Shown piece after piece: positions 1-12,718 of a DNA stretch of 64,000 nucleotides (within the stretch, counting starts at the first letter, position 1; each line of letters starts with the position of its first letter). Source of the stretch: Enoplolaimus lenunculus (Eukaryota; Nematoda; Enoplea; Enoplida; Thoracostomopsidae). The notes beneath the pieces are model-generated. The model ran no database searches. It was given only the letters and a program-made list of their open reading frames with translations, and was not told where the DNA came from. The translations under genes were made by a program, and so were the position numbers. The stretch covers positions 1 to 64,000 of the forward strand of contig JASANG010004012.1 of NCBI GenBank assembly GCA_030248215.1, written 5' to 3'.

Positions 1-1360
1 TAAACTAAAAGCGCCATTTATTGAATTGAACAGTTCGAAAATTTACATTTACATATATAAGATCGCTAATTTGCCCTTGTAGAGTTGTTTGGCTAATGAG
101 GTCACCTATATTATAATAACTTTCAATTCCTCAAGGCCATTGTAAACAGTAAATCAATACTCTTCCCCTGTTATAATTTAAGGTAAAAATTGCGATCTTT
201 ATTATTGGCAAATTAACCATCAATTCAATTCCTGACATCTGTTTCAGTTAAGTATTTTTCGAAATGTAATTTTTTGCAACTAACCAGCTTCAACTTTTTG
301 CTGCCACCAAATACAGTACACTAACATTTAGTATTGTTTACTTAATCATAGGTCTCTTTTAGGATTAAATATAAAATTGCGTTTTAATTTAAGTTTTCAT
401 CAAATAATTTCGCTGTTAATAAACAATCAATTCCATAGCACGGCCAATTTATTAGGGTTGTGCAGAATTAATTTTTACATTTTCCACGCAGGTAAACAAA
501 TTGGATAATGCATAATTTCTATTTTGTTTCAAAATAAATCACTCAAATTTTTTTAGTACAGATATACAGCTTCCCTGTTTTTTGTTTTATAAAACCATTA
601 AAGCGTACAAATGCAAGCAAGCCAGGAGTCCGGTTTATGAAAAAAATCTTAGGAGCATGCAGTTACCTTTTTCACCTTTAAATGGCTGATTTTGTGTCTC
701 TACAAAAATTTGGAAAATGGCGTACTCGTAAAATATTATTTTGAGCAATATTAATATTGCCATTGCGCAGCTGGTTGAAAGATTGGAAAAATATTTGCAA
801 GACAAACTCGAAAACTGGGTTAAAAGCTATCTGACAAAACTTATTCAAGGAATTGTGGGCTGAAAAGAGTCTATGTAAGTGCTATTGCAGTATGTTCCAG
901 ATTTCTACAACAAACGTCCAAGTGAATAAATTGATCTTATTTTAACGTGATAATATGCGGTTTAAAAGCGTTTAAAGGACGAATCAAATAACTTAGCAAT
1001 CCTAAGAATTAAAATTCCAATGACCCCATGGATGAAGTTAACCATGGAAATCCTGCTTTTATTATAGGACAACCAATACAGAAGCATTACAAACACCGCA
1101 AACTGGCCGAAACATTGTTGGCATTTTGTAAAATGCAGTTGTTAATTTAGCACTAAAACTATCCATAATCGGGTTTCACTCAGCACTAACGGTTAATAGT
1201 TAAATCGTTTAAGACGCAGCTGGTTAAGACAAGATATAAATTATTTTTAGCCAAAAGCCATTTTTCCGAGCACATTGCAGTTTTTGTTCATGGCATTGAA
1301 ATTATTTATATCTTTTTAAAATAAATTACCATAACTTTACAACACCACCTTTTTTGTCAC
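1..1360. other. No recognisable exon; inferred PLC intron sequence
   Basis: AT-rich sequence without a convincing coding segment on either strand. By position it should be intron between the X and Y domains of the minus-strand phospholipase C gene. I saw no Y-domain motif. Confidence 0.4.
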
Positions 1361-4300
1361 CTGACAACTGAGTCCGTTTTTCCTCATCACCACTGTCATT
1401 CTCCGAATCTTAGCTATCTGTTATACCATCTTTCATAAGTTCTGGAGACAAATTTTTGCCCTAAACAGCGTATAAACGTACTATGTAAATCAGCTTTCTG
1501 TAATTAATTTATGCGTACAACAATTTTCGTCTCGATTGAATACTATGCTTCGGCTTCGGTATCTTTGGCATCCGGTTGTACCCTGGTACTCGTTGTCTAA
1601 TGTTTATAAAACAAATTATACTTACCTTTGTTTTCGTCTTTGTCTGTTTCTACTCAACAGAAGCCTAGCGGCTTTATGCAACTAGTTGCACGCCTAACCT
1701 TTATCAAGATCTTGTGTTTCAGTTCTTCTGGTGACGGAAAATGTGCATCATTTGAGGTAAAGTGTCGTCGGTAGAGATAGCTACCAAGAGCTGATTCAAA
1801 ACGTTGTGCCATTACGTGTTGTTGTTCAATACTGCAGTGGTTTTCAATTGATAAAATTACTGGATAGCTGAAAGAAGAGTAGATTGCGTATTTGCGCACT
1901 AAACACCAACGTTGTAGTTCGACGGGTTTAAAGTTTGCTAATGATTTTGCATAAGAAACTGGAGGCTGGAGCAAAAAATTTTACACTCGATTAATAATAT
2001 GTAAACATATGCCAGCTATCTACATTATGATTGACGCGTAAAAACCTGTTAGAACATAGAACATAATATTTCCTGTTGCTCGGCAGTTACGCAATTTTTA
2101 ATCTACGCCACACACTCTAAATGTCGAAATATTTACTTGTTGAAAAATCACAAAACAAAACCTATTCAGAAAACCCGAAGGCAGAAAAAATCAATATAGC
2201 ACGAACAATCCATATAAAGAAAACAATCCGTAAAAATACTTTCAGATAAAACAAAACAACCGTAAGAACGTACGGTGACACGGTGAATGCATATTTGCTA
2301 ATTGCATTTAGAGCATCGACAAGCAGAATCGGTTTAACAAGTGTATGACCATGCGTGATTATAGGTTCATTGTTATCGCCGTCCCAAACATCTACTGAAA
2401 CATTTTACACAAACAAGTATTAATTGTGGTTGATTATTAGAAAATGTTAACCAAAGCTCGCGGTTGAAAAAAACACAATAAGTACTTTTAAATAACAACA
2501 CGTCACTTCACGATTTAGTAAAGAATCAAAGATATCGGCATTGCGAAATTTCATCAGGCTGACATATTTTTCCAATGGTTACCGGCACGAGTCAGTTTAA
2601 GATATTCAGCAATGTCCAACAGGAACTCAGTGGAAGCAGGAACAGGAATAGGAATTCAGTTTGTTGTCGGAACAGGAACAGGAATTTAGTTTTTTGCCAA
2701 AACAGCAGCAGGAATTGCGAATCTATTGCAATACTCAAATGCTGCTAACTAACAAATTCAAAGCAAAATATGCTGTTCATCGACCGTTTTGCGGTTTCAC
2801 TAGACAGTTTTCTAAGTGCTACAAAATGCATCGATTACATTAAAAGAATCGAAAATTGTAGACGAACACATGTTGTGAAAAGAACTTAGATTTCAGCAAA
2901 ATTTTTAACGTGTAAATTTTTAATTTTTCAGCTGCTTTTTCATAATTATGCCGCAAAATCGTATAAAATCTCGGTTCCACTTAATTAACTAACATTCAAC
3001 AAGACGAGCACCCCGCATTAACGCGTTCACATATCCTTCAACGGATGCATCACCTTTGAGTTGATCTCCCACCAAATATCTACAAACATACAAACGAACT
3101 TGTTTTAAATTCCATATCTGGATAAAAATCATTAATGTATCTAATACACTAAAATATCGTTATTACCAATGTAATCGTTGCAACGTTATATTTTAGGGCT
3201 CTGTGAAAAATATTTCGATTTGTTACAATTAACAAATTTGTGAAACAGAATACATTACATGATAAAACATACGTATTGTGACTTGAGCAAACTAAGTAGT
3301 TCGGCAATGGTAACGTCATATCCTGCCACACTGACAAATTCTTCTCGTTAATAACGGATCCGTATTTGGACAGCAAAAATTTTCGGAAACCTATAATAAT
3401 GTTATGCAATAGTGAATTTCAAGCAAACATAATCCACAATAGATACTTGTCATTATTTAACACCAACATGTAAATTTTATAAAGTGTACTACTGTAAATT
3501 ATGTATTATTTTCCGTAGTGCTACAGCATATAAGTTTTACATTTGTAAGTTCCAATGTTGTACCGTTGTAGCATTATTAATTTTATAGCCTAGGATACAG
3601 AACCGAAGCCACATGCGAAAGGCCCCAACAAAGCACCGATACAATGTAATGATTCATATCTATCGATTAGGGAGCACCTTTACGTACATATTTTAACATT
3701 CAATGCTTGGATTTCCGAAACTCTACTTAAGTACAACTTTATTCTTACGTATTTGCTAAATAACTACTTATGCAACTTATCGTTTCTGAAACTGTACTTA
3801 ACTTAAGTAAAAGAGCAATAGTTTTTGCATACTAATCTTGGTTCAATTGGGATTGTAGCCTTATGTGACCTCCTTACTATAAAGCAAATCTATGGCTTCC
3901 TTGTCATGGAACTGGACCATAATTTCCAAATCTTTGTTTTATCCCAAAAAGTTAAGTACTTGTAAGATTTCAGATACCGGGCCAATGTGCATTAACATTC
4001 TGTTTTGTAATTTGCAATAATTGTTGCAATGTAATCTGCTATGACCAGGGTGCAACCGGAATTACAATTTACCGGAACCGGAACCGGAATTTGGAAATTT
4101 TACCGGAACCGGAACCGGAATGTGAAAAATGCATTTCACCAAATATTTCATTTTAATCTTATTTTTTGCTCTATTATTTGTGAAATAACCTTAGTCGAAC
4201 ATAGGTATTTATTTTATTTGTTGTATTTTAGATTTTCATCATCGACTGAAGTGAAATCCACCATCAATGGCTTATGTTCGGAGTACAAGTGGCTTTCAAA

Positions 4301-7300
4301 AGAGATTCTTAAAAATTAGCAAAGTTAAGAAAACGGCCAAATTATAATACCGGAATTTTTAAATCCGGTAAAAATTTACCGGAACCGGAAGGTGAAAAAA
4401 TGCCGGAACCGGAATTCCGGTTGCACCCTGGCTATAACGACTCGGTGTGTCACCGATCATCCATCCATACACACAAAATTAGTATTAAATACCTGACTCT
4501 GACATGACCTTCATATTTCTATTGTCGACCGACGGCTCAAACATATCAATAAATTTTTCGCACTCGGTAAGAGTTGTGTCATGTCTCTGCAATGCAAATA
4601 TTTACAAGCATAAGCCAGAAAGCAACGCTATTCTGTCGCGCGGTATCAATTATTTACGATGGTCGGGCGCGCTGGCAGAAGTTATGAAACGCAATTTTAA
4701 CTAAATGCTATGTATGCGCCAGTTTTCTGAGGAAAAAATTGTATGCAGGGACCCTTATCAAGAAAAATTTCCCGACGGGGAGGCGTAAGACCCCCCAACC
4801 CATTGGATTCGTTAGCGATTGTATCACAAACACCTTCACAAGTATTTCAATGTACCGAGAAACATTTTTCTTGTTCCGGCAAAATTTAGTTCCTGTTGAA
4901 ACCCTGATAAATAAATATCAATGAGAGTCTTCCTGCTGAGCCGACACAATTTAATTTTATCCAAACCATATAAAGGCGAGGCAAAATCTGTTTCGCTAAA
5001 AACTGTGTATTGAGCGAAGCGAAGTTGAAATGGAAAAGCTTAACTAACCTCTTGCTCTTCAATCATAAAATCTCGAATATCTTCAGCAGTTAGTGAGTTA
5101 TCATTTGTGCTTGAATACTGAACCATTATTTCTTCTATTTCTGGACGCCTGGTCAACAACTTGACAAAATCAACAAATTCTTGCTCATCCAGTGAACCAG
5201 GCGTTGCTGGGCCAGATCTGTTCGCGTCAGCTTTCTTAAATGTTGTCGTTTTAATAACCATCGCAATATTATTCACTTCCTTTTAAGCAGCTATAATAAA
5301 CATATTATATGTCGCCTACGTAAGTGTGCTTAATGTGTAAACAAGTTTTTTTAACCAAAGAGCTAAATTTCAATTGACGTACCTTGAAGAGTGCGCGCGC
5401 ATAAGATTCATCGACCTCAACTTGCATTTCTTCTAAAAGGCTCCATATTTCGTTAAATGAAAGAAGGCCGTTATTGTTTTTGTCAGCCTTTTTGAAATTT
5501 TCCTGAAGTAATTTCTTCTCGTTTAACATGTGCAAGCCCTTACGACGCGAATGAATCATGTGCCTAAATAGCAAAAAATAACGACGATATGGGGAATTTA
5601 CGAAACATGTACCTATATCAAGTATCAACTACTTCTCACAGCAATGCCAACCTCACGGTTTATGACACTTGCACGACTGTCGAAAGCAAACAAAACCAAT
5701 TCACTCATTGATGTCTAAAACAAAGTTAACAACTTCCACAAATATCAAAAACTTTAAGCCCGTCGACTACTAGTTTGCCTAAGCCTTCCCCACATTAGAA
5801 CGTAAAATTTACATGAGACCTTTAAAGCATCATAGTTCTAACTTTGCATATGCCAAATTCAATCCATTTATACAAAATTACGCGTTGCTATGCTTTTATA
5901 ATGTGTAATATATACAAACTCTCGACAAATACATTATGTCTAATCATACAGGTGACAAGTTCGCACATGTAAAATTGCAATATCAACGTTACAATTTGCT
6001 TGCAGATTTCAGTCCTAAAGCAAACAGTTCTATTTCTTGGTTGACCTGTCTTCGCTTGAACTCTTGAACAGACAGTGCAAAGTGTTATCTGATACTGTTT
6101 CGGTCGAAGTTGTGCACGTTTACTTCGGTTATATACTAAAACAAGCCTGTAACCACCCACTCTAACGTAATAAGAATAGAGTTTAAATAAATTTTCAACA
6201 GTTATATAGTATTATTTAGCAATAAACTTTTCATAATTTAGACAAAATTTTTAGATGTAGCCGAAATGTTTTCTTGCTTATGCTTACTGGTTTCTCGTTA
6301 TCTGCACACCAATGTTTGAATAATTGTATTCCAATGTTTAAATTTGTTGATTTTGGTTCTATATTTGTCACATTGACAATTTTTACCGTGTCTACTTTTT
6401 GTTTAGGCAAGTGGACTTATGAACAAAAATTAGGCTAAATCAGTTATTCATTGACAATTTCAGACTGAAATAAATGTTGTTGTATTCAGACTTTGCAGTA
6501 AGATCGTTGATTTCAGGCAGATGGTTCACGTATTGTGTTAATTATTGAAACTCGTTCCAGATATTTACCAAAATAACCCAAGTTATACTTATATTAAAAG
6601 GCTGTTGTTTGAAACAAGAGTTTGAGTTTGCATGTTTTTAATGTTACAGAATATGCCAGCTGGCGGAAGTAAAGCCCTATTCACACGTGCAAGTTTTTGC
6701 TGCGAGAACTTGCAGCTGCAAATTGCACGTAGAACTTGCATTGTTTCATCAGCCAATGAGAACGCGGCTGCAATAACTTCATTGAACTTGCATGGTTATT
6801 CATACGTATGAGCAAAACTTTTAGCTATGATTTTTATTGAATTATTTGCACCTGCAAGTTTTTCAAACGGGATTTTGGACAAAACTTGCAAATGCAAGTT
6901 GCAACTGCAAGTTCTCGCAGCAAAAATTTGCACGTGTGAATAGGCTTTAACATTTTAATAAGCTTATGAAGCATAGCTCACACTACTACAGTTTAAACTA
7001 TACGTGCAAATTTATTTGAAAAACGATAATTTAGAAATATATATGCATGCGTTACGAATAATCGTACTATCAAAAACTTTATTTGCTTCTCTGCTGGAAT
7101 CATGCTCAAAATAAGTGGGGAATCCAACTTTAATAATATAGGTAGTCATTAAAGTTGGCTGAGCGGGACTTCATCGTCACTATCATCGTTGCTTGACTCG
7201 CTGGTACTATGTCGGATTCATCGGAACACTGTTCTGTCTGTTGTCGTTCCTGTTCGCTTGTTAGTAAAGCTTCGTAAAATGACCAGTATTTCTCAGGGAT

Positions 7301-10300
7301 GGCATTTGAATGACACATTTTGATACAGTCAGCTTTTTTGAGGGCTGAAATTGCCAAAGGACCATTGTAGGCGCGCCGTAAGTGCACTGACGACGCGGTT
7401 CGGGTTTGTCGAGGCAGTGCGAAAGATTGAAATTCAGAGGAAAAGTCACTTCGGAATAGAATGGTATTCAGATTGTCTTTTGAGATCGAATTTGACGAAT
7501 GTTTTGAAACGGAATATTTGGACGCCGATTGCCGAAATATTTTGACGGCAGGAATTTTGGTGTCAACAAAGTCGCTGTGTGTCAGTTCAGCTACCGTGAA
7601 AGGATGGTTGGGCCTAGCTAACTTCAGAACATTGGCCAAGTTGTCTGGCCAGTACACTGAAACATTTTTGATGGAGTATTTATGCAAGCATGTATAGAAT
7701 CACACTCCATCATTGTGTGTCCGGGTACCAAGAAGCTTTCTTCGAGAGTTTCGATGTTGGTTGGTGTGTTCATAAGGTGAAGAAGGGTGGCAGTTACAAA
7801 TTGGTTGCGATTTTGACCACCGCAGCTGTCGCTGAACATGGACAAATGGCGCACCGATTCAGGCAGTGATTTGATGCATTGAAATAAACACGAGCTAATC
7901 TCATTTGGCCCGCGGTTTCCGTCAGCTTCGGTCCAGTAATAACAATGATCGTCCATGTCCGCTTCATTGCAGATTGTAAAATTGTGGGTAGACAGTTTTC
8001 GATTGTAATACAATGATGAAACGTTGCCAGATGGGACATACAGCACTGCTTGTAGATCAAAAGTGATGTTGTGAAAAGTTGGGTCAGCTTTAGCCCTGTC
8101 TTTAGCTTCTTGTTTGGCTTGGTTGACATCGTTTTTAAGTTGGATGTGTTCGTTGTACGCAGTTCGGGCGTCTGTTTGTTTCTCTTCGCTCACATTTTCA
8201 AACTTGACGCATTGAGCACATCGATCCTTCTTCGGTTTGAATATCGAAATTTTATCCTGCCGGACCACCCTACAGTATGACGACTTTGAAACTGGCTCCA
8301 GCCCCTTAGATTCACAGTCCGATAGGTATAGTCGATACATGTGGCTAATACTCTGAATTAACCCTTCGAGATAAACACGCGATGAAGATTTTCGGCAATA
8401 ATAGCTGGGTGATTTTGGAAAAGGAGTCGATATGGTTCTGAACTTCAATTAACATCTGGGCGGACAGGGCATGTTTTGGAGGCTGAGATTTCACGTTTGG
8501 AGCACGGTAGGTACCAGATTCGAATCGTTGTTTCAGGCAATTGCGCACATACTTTTCGCCACTGTTCAAAGTAGCTAGGAAAAACGATCGACATATGTCA
8601 GCGGCTTCGAAATAATTGTTGGTTGCGTGTCCTGATTCACCTCAGAGGCTACCATCAGTGAGTATTTTTCGAGTGCTTGCCGAATTTTGTCTTTATATTG
8701 CGTTAAATACACAATATATAAGATAGGGCGTTTGCTCAGATGTTACTGCGACTACTACTCAACCTAAGGAGGCCAAAAACCTAATTTCAGCATTTATGTT
8801 AGTTAGGGCCTTTGCTCAGAACAACGACGATATCCGCTTCCACGTTGCGAAAAGTGTGACGTGTCATGGTCTGTGAGTGAAAAAGTTACGGCCGAAGCAA
8901 TGGAATGCCATTAGTTTGATCCAAATATTGTTTGTTTATAATTGTTTAGTTGTTGGAATAACTCAACACTGGCTGGTGCAACTGATGTTTTATTGAAAAT
9001 TCTGCAATCCCCTACTCAGAGATTTGCTGATACCCCCACTTAGCCGCCACACAACGAATGTCCAACAGAGGGTGTAAAATGTTTACCCTACCTCAACGCG
9101 TGTCACAAACCGGTTTGTGTTGGTTGTTCACCAAGGTCTATAACGCATTTTGTGACCCGGCAGAATTTTATAATGCGAACGGCGCATTAAAACATTTTGA
9201 TTTTAGTGTATCCTGATGAAACATTTCACTAATCTTAATCGCGTGACTTTTTGGAAATTAATCTATCGCACAAGGCAATATAAAGGCAACTCAAACCATT
9301 CTGTAGTTAACTACGATCTTTAAGTCCTTTGATCCGTGTTTCTTGACATATTTCGAATAACGATTTACTATATACTTACTTACTATGGCCGCAATCTACC
9401 TCAATTCCACTGCACTTGGCTCCGGACTCTCAGTCACTGCCGAAAATACGGCAAAATTTCGATACTCTCGACTGTCTTTAACTTCCATCACTTTTGCTCC
9501 ATAAGTTAACACAGTAGATTTAATTCAATGAGAAGAAATAAGTCTAAATTTAGTTGCTAAGTGTTATTCCAAACGAATTAACATTTTTGAAACGGCTTTT
9601 TATATCTCAAGACCACAAGAGTAAAGTTGGACATAAATAGACGTTCATTAAAACAGAGAGCTTTGTATAGTTCTAACCTATTTATCATCTTTATTTGTCC
9701 ATAAGTTAGATAAATTTAGCTGTAATATTGTAAAAACTTATAGCTAGGTTCTGGGACCTGTGACAAAACTGAAACAGCAGTTATCACCTCGAGGTGGGTT
9801 ATAACTACTTGAAACTTCTATAATATTGGATTTTAAAATGCGCGTCTGGAACCTAGAAGATATTCATACATATTATAGTTGAATTCGTTTATATCAACTT
9901 AAGGATCTGACTTTAAATAGTAGCTGGTCACTGTTATATTTTTAAAATCTTTAATGTTGCTTCAAAAAAAGAATGTTTAGGGCGCATAGATTCATATAAA
10001 CCTCCGTGCGTTTTTCACTATTAGTCACCGCGAAGACCTAATCCTGGTACATCCACCTAAGTGGGAACCCAGTGCATTGTGACACACTACGCTTTCAAAA
10101 TAACAACACTAACCGTAATGACGCTACCCATAATTTTCGCACATCATGATCAGGGGCTATGAAATTAATACTTTTTTGAAACACAACCGGATGCCGTAGA
10201 ACCACAGTGAAGCATCGACCCTCCTGTTAAAAACACTATTACATATCATGCAAATATTTTAATTATAGGTACACGACATGATGGTTAAGTACACAACCTT

Positions 10301-11676
10301 CATAGAAATAATGCGGATGAGATTTAGAATGGTGCTCCTAATATTAACCGCAAAACGCATTTTCTAACCACATACATGACGAAAATTTTAATAAGCGAGG
10401 CAAAAGTCGATCAGGAGGGTCTCACATTTTGAACCGGGTGCAAAACGTCGAATAGAGTGTTAATGGATTTCGAACTTTTGCCTGAAACACAAATATATTT
10501 GACCCCAGAGACGCAATTTTTACCGGGACCTGGGCTGTCTCTAAACATAAGGAAAAATATAGCGTAACATCTGTTGCGTAAAAACTGTATTCAATGCTAA
10601 TTGCTAATATAATGTAAGTATACAAGCTTTGATTAAACAACCGCCGCTGCGAAACCACACAATGTAATACAGTACATACCGAATAATTGTCAGTAAAAGA
10701 CCGTTTACGGGTGGCAAAATTGAAACCATCAGACGCCCAGCCTTCTCGAATTTCGACCAACTCCGAAACCTTTACTGAAATAATATGACTTCCAATAATA
10801 AAAGAACAATTGCGAATTAAATTATAGTGTAATCATTATTCTGGCAACATAACAGCTTATTCGATATAATGTTGAAAACCAATTTGATATGGTGGAAAGT
10901 TCCCCGACTATCGCCCCACATGAAAAATTTTAGCTTATCAAAATTCAAATCCCGCAAAATAATCTTTGTATATACCTTTAGATGCGATGCATATAGCACC
11001 GGTTTCGAAAGAACAGTAACCATTCAGCTGTTTTGCCAGTATTCAGCTATTGGCATCCGGTTACATCCAGCTTACTGCATACTTTTACGAAATCGGACCG
11101 CGACCAGAAACAATAAAAACAACCTAAAACAGTAGGGCCGAATGCTTAACATAGGACATATTTAAAATCAAAAACTGCATAAACATTTTAATGACAGGCC
11201 TGATTTCAATCTGTTCGGCAAGCAGGACGTTTTGCCACGGTATAGAATCGTCTCGTTATCTTGTGCTAGCGATACAATGGCAGCGCTACGAACCATTCCA
11301 AGTTTAACTCGTTGCATTCTTGTACCCTGAAGTATAACAATAATTTTAGTAAAATCCTATGGAAACGAAGGATTTCTTAGTTAAGGAACAAATTAATAAA
11401 AAACTTAAATACTGAGATCATGTATGGTTAAGATTGTGAAACAAAAACACATTTTCAATATCAAAAATATAATTCCACCGGAATCGTTTTCAGATATACA
11501 CCACCCATCTTGTTATTCCAGTTTATTTTACAAAGCATTTTAAGTACCTGCCGTAATTTAGCATAAGCTTCTTGAACAGAAATACCAAGAGCTTCAGGAC
11601 ATTTACAAGGAGCATCGGAATCGGTAGCAGTCGCCCCTGTTCCGGCACGAACAGTCTGCTGTTTGGTGCCACCCAT
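1361..11676 (-). CDS. PLC (delta/eta-like): Phosphoinositide phospholipase C, delta/eta-like (partial, continues past left edge)
   Basis: Hydrolyses PIP2 to IP3 and diacylglycerol at membranes. Exons read from the sequence: 11676-11548 (start ATG, 43 codons), 11326-11239, 10774-10680, 9496-9400, 5563-5383, 5234-5045, 3931-3878 (tentative), 3390-3273, 3079-2994, 2394-2274, 1867-1699 and 1400-1361 (tentative). The first four encode a PH domain (GTRMQRVK start, then VSELVEIREGW). Next come EF-hands: DKNNNGLLSFNE is a canonical calcium loop, and the second loop, DANRSG...SLDE, carries a PATPG insertion. The X box follows: SSHNTYLVGDQL, VELDVWDGDN, HGHTL and YPVILSIENHCS, so both catalytic histidines and the calcium-ligand Glu/Asp are present. 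Splice phases agree except between 10680 and 9496, where one nucleotide is unexplained. Y and C2 domains must lie left of position 1. The delta versus eta assignment is not certain. Confidence 0.88.
2274..3390 (-). other. PLC catalytic X-domain exon block
   Basis: Three exons (3390-3273, 3079-2994, 2394-2274) join in perfect phase. The first junction gives HNT|YLVGDQL, using donor GTATGT at 3272 and acceptor TTGTAG before 3079. The second gives LVE|LDVWDGDN, using donor GTTAGT at 2993 and acceptor TTTCAG before 2394. The last exon ends at donor GTACGT and joins 1867 to give AFTVSPYPVILSIENHC, the conserved PLC pattern. His in SSHNTY and His in HGHTL correspond to the acid/base histidines of the family. 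The Glu and Asp of VELDVWD correspond to calcium ligands. The domain looks functional. Confidence 0.9.
4046..4430. mobile_element. hAT-type MITE, family A, copy 1 (385 bp)
   Basis: Begins CAGGGTGCAACCGGAAT and ends with its inverse CCGGTTGCACCCTG. The flanks are GCTATGAC on the left and GCTATAAC on the right, an 8-bp target duplication with one mismatch. Terminal CAGGG and 8-bp duplication are hAT features. The subterminal parts are rich in repeated CCGGAACCGGAA blocks. It lies in a phospholipase C intron. No transposase is encoded. Confidence 0.85.
4738..4914. repeat. hAT-like inverted-terminus remnant
   Basis: Starts CAGGGACCC at 4746 and ends AACCCTG at 4906, resembling a short hAT-type element. 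The flanks do not give a matching 8-bp duplication, so the boundaries are uncertain. Confidence 0.35.
6671..6949. mobile_element. Foldback MITE with about 50-bp TIRs, TA-type flanks
   Basis: The left end AAGCCCTATTCACACGTGCA is mirrored by a right end that reads, inverted, AAGCCTATTCACACGTGCAA. Complementarity extends about 50 bp, including GCGAGAACTTGCAG. TA (or TAA/TTA) flanks both sides, which fits Tc1-like or PIF/Harbinger insertion. It lies in the phospholipase C intron between 5563 and 9400. Confidence 0.75.
7130..8603 (-). pseudogene. Frameshifted DDE-type transposase-like relic
   Basis: Three reading frames join into one protein pattern. An N-terminal part (DICRSFFLATLNSGEKYVRNCL to QNHIDSFSK, about 8603-8410) comes first. 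The main part (SPSYYCRKSSSRVYLEGL to ECDSIHA, about 8410-7695) carries a KKDRCAQC zinc-knuckle-like motif, ITFDLQAVL, FSDSCGGQNRN and PGHTMMECDSIH. A C-terminal part (HKYSIKNVSVYWPDN to AIPEKYWSFYEALL, down to 7130) ends it. It resembles the large uncharacterised family of animal transposon proteins with FxDxCxGQN and GHTxxExDSxH motifs, probably an RNase-H-fold DDE nuclease. Frame changes near 8410 and 7690 show it is dead. It sits in the phospholipase C intron; terminal repeats were not found. The superfamily is not certain. Confidence 0.78.
8604..10679. other. Phospholipase C intron sequence, mostly unrecognised
   Basis: Contains the short candidate PH-domain exon at 9496-9400 (reading AKVMEVKDSREYRNF to SPEPSAVELR), whose end phase fits the exon starting at 5563. 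The remainder shows no gene or repeat I can name. Confidence 0.4.
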
Positions 11677-11795
11677 CAGTACTACTTTACTACCTAAAAT
11701 GCATGGCATACAAAACTTAAATTACAAGCTTAACATAAACGTATATCATTTTTATTTCAAACCGAACAATTATAGGTTATCTGGTATATATAAAT

Positions 11796-12266
11796 TAGGG
11801 ATGTGCCAATACCATATTTGTGCCGTTCACTGTCGATTATTGTTTTGCATATATGCCGATACCGACGCCAAAGCCGATTCCATTTTTGGCCAATGTTATT
11901 TTAAGGGGCGTAACAGCAAATTACGCATATTCCTAAGCCTAAGCCTAAGCGTTGTAAAATGCGTTCCTAAGCCTAAGACTAAGCCTAAGCAAAAAATGTA
12001 ATGTACAATCTAAAACTACTCTTTCATAGACCCACCAGAAACCTGGACGCCCCTTAAAGTAACATGGGCCCCATTTTTAAGACCCGATGTTTAACGAAAA
12101 TTCGAACTTAAACCCTAACAACCATAACGCGAACGCCAACAAGTAAAATTGATAGCATTTCCAACCCACTGTTATATCGACAATTTTCTTGCAGTGCCGA
12201 CGTCGATACTCACAAAAAGTACCGATTATAACCGATGTCGATGCCCACTATAACGGCACATCCCAA
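11796..12266. mobile_element. hAT-like MITE, family H, with TTAGGC-type hexamers inside
   Basis: Ends are TAGGGATGTGCC and its inverse GGCACATCCCAA. Interior copies of GCCGATACCGACGCC-like sequence sit next to both ends. A stretch of CCTAAG hexamers occupies about 11930-11995. Flanks match only partly (ATATAAAT versus ATATATTC). A right-end fragment of the same family (ATCGGCACATCCCTA) is at about 21066-21080. Confidence 0.6.
11930..11995. repeat. Interstitial CCTAAG / TTAGGC-type hexamers
   Basis: CCTAAGCCTAAGCCTAAGC, then after an interruption CCTAAGCCTAAGACTAAG. Diverged relatives occur at 13957-14010, 37171-37210, 40010-40040 and 41197-41213. Confidence 0.7.
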
Positions 12267-12518
12267 ATATATTCAATATTACTGATTCAGACACCTTCAA
12301 GATCCCTTCACACCCACGGTACTATCTCAAAACACGTTCGAATAGGTAATGCGGCTCTCGCATAGGGTGAGCGACAAAACTATAATGTCATGCCATCAAC
12401 TTACAAACCACCCCTCTCAGGTTTTCAATGTAGACAAGAGCCCTATGTCACGAGCTGCTGAATATTAACCCTTTCTCACATGAATATTTTCTATTTCCTC
12501 TGAGACCTACTTTTATGC

Positions 12519-12597
12519 TAGGATTCGAACTCCAGTGAATGGAGTGGGAGGAGTATACCATCACCACTCAGCTATAGGAGCTTCACGCTCGAGCCCG
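12519..12597 (-). repeat. tRNA-like sequence (tRNA pseudogene or SINE head)
   Basis: On the minus strand TAGCTGAGTGGTGATGG resembles an A box and GAGTTCGAATCC is a near-perfect B box, at roughly tRNA spacing. Acceptor and anticodon stems do not pair properly, so it is not a working tRNA gene. Confidence 0.5.
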
Positions 12598-12696
12598 AGG
12601 GGGCTCACATGTCTTGTGGTGATTTAGTACGATGTATACGTGTTGCAATTGTTAAACACGGTGCGATATATATTATTTAACGTATATACACTGCGC

Positions 12697-12718
12697 TGAG
12701 TTGCCTATAGGCAACTCA
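12697..12718. repeat. Perfect 22-bp palindrome
   Basis: TGAGTTGCC followed by TATA and GGCAACTCA reads the same on both strands. It is intergenic and of unknown role. Confidence 0.6.

Noticed and set aside
4041-4319. Open frame repeated at 25809-26006 with near-identical protein sequence
   Set aside because: Both copies lie entirely inside family A MITEs. The similarity is due to the transposon, and other copies are disrupted or deleted.
7351-8280. Several plus-strand open frames
   Set aside because: Antisense shadows of the minus-strand transposase relic.
10817-11023. Possible extra PH-domain exon (KFFMWGDSRGTFHH) around 10906-10960
   Set aside because: It looked PH-like, but its phase does not fit exon 11326-11239, whereas a direct join to 10774 does fit. 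Left out, with some doubt.
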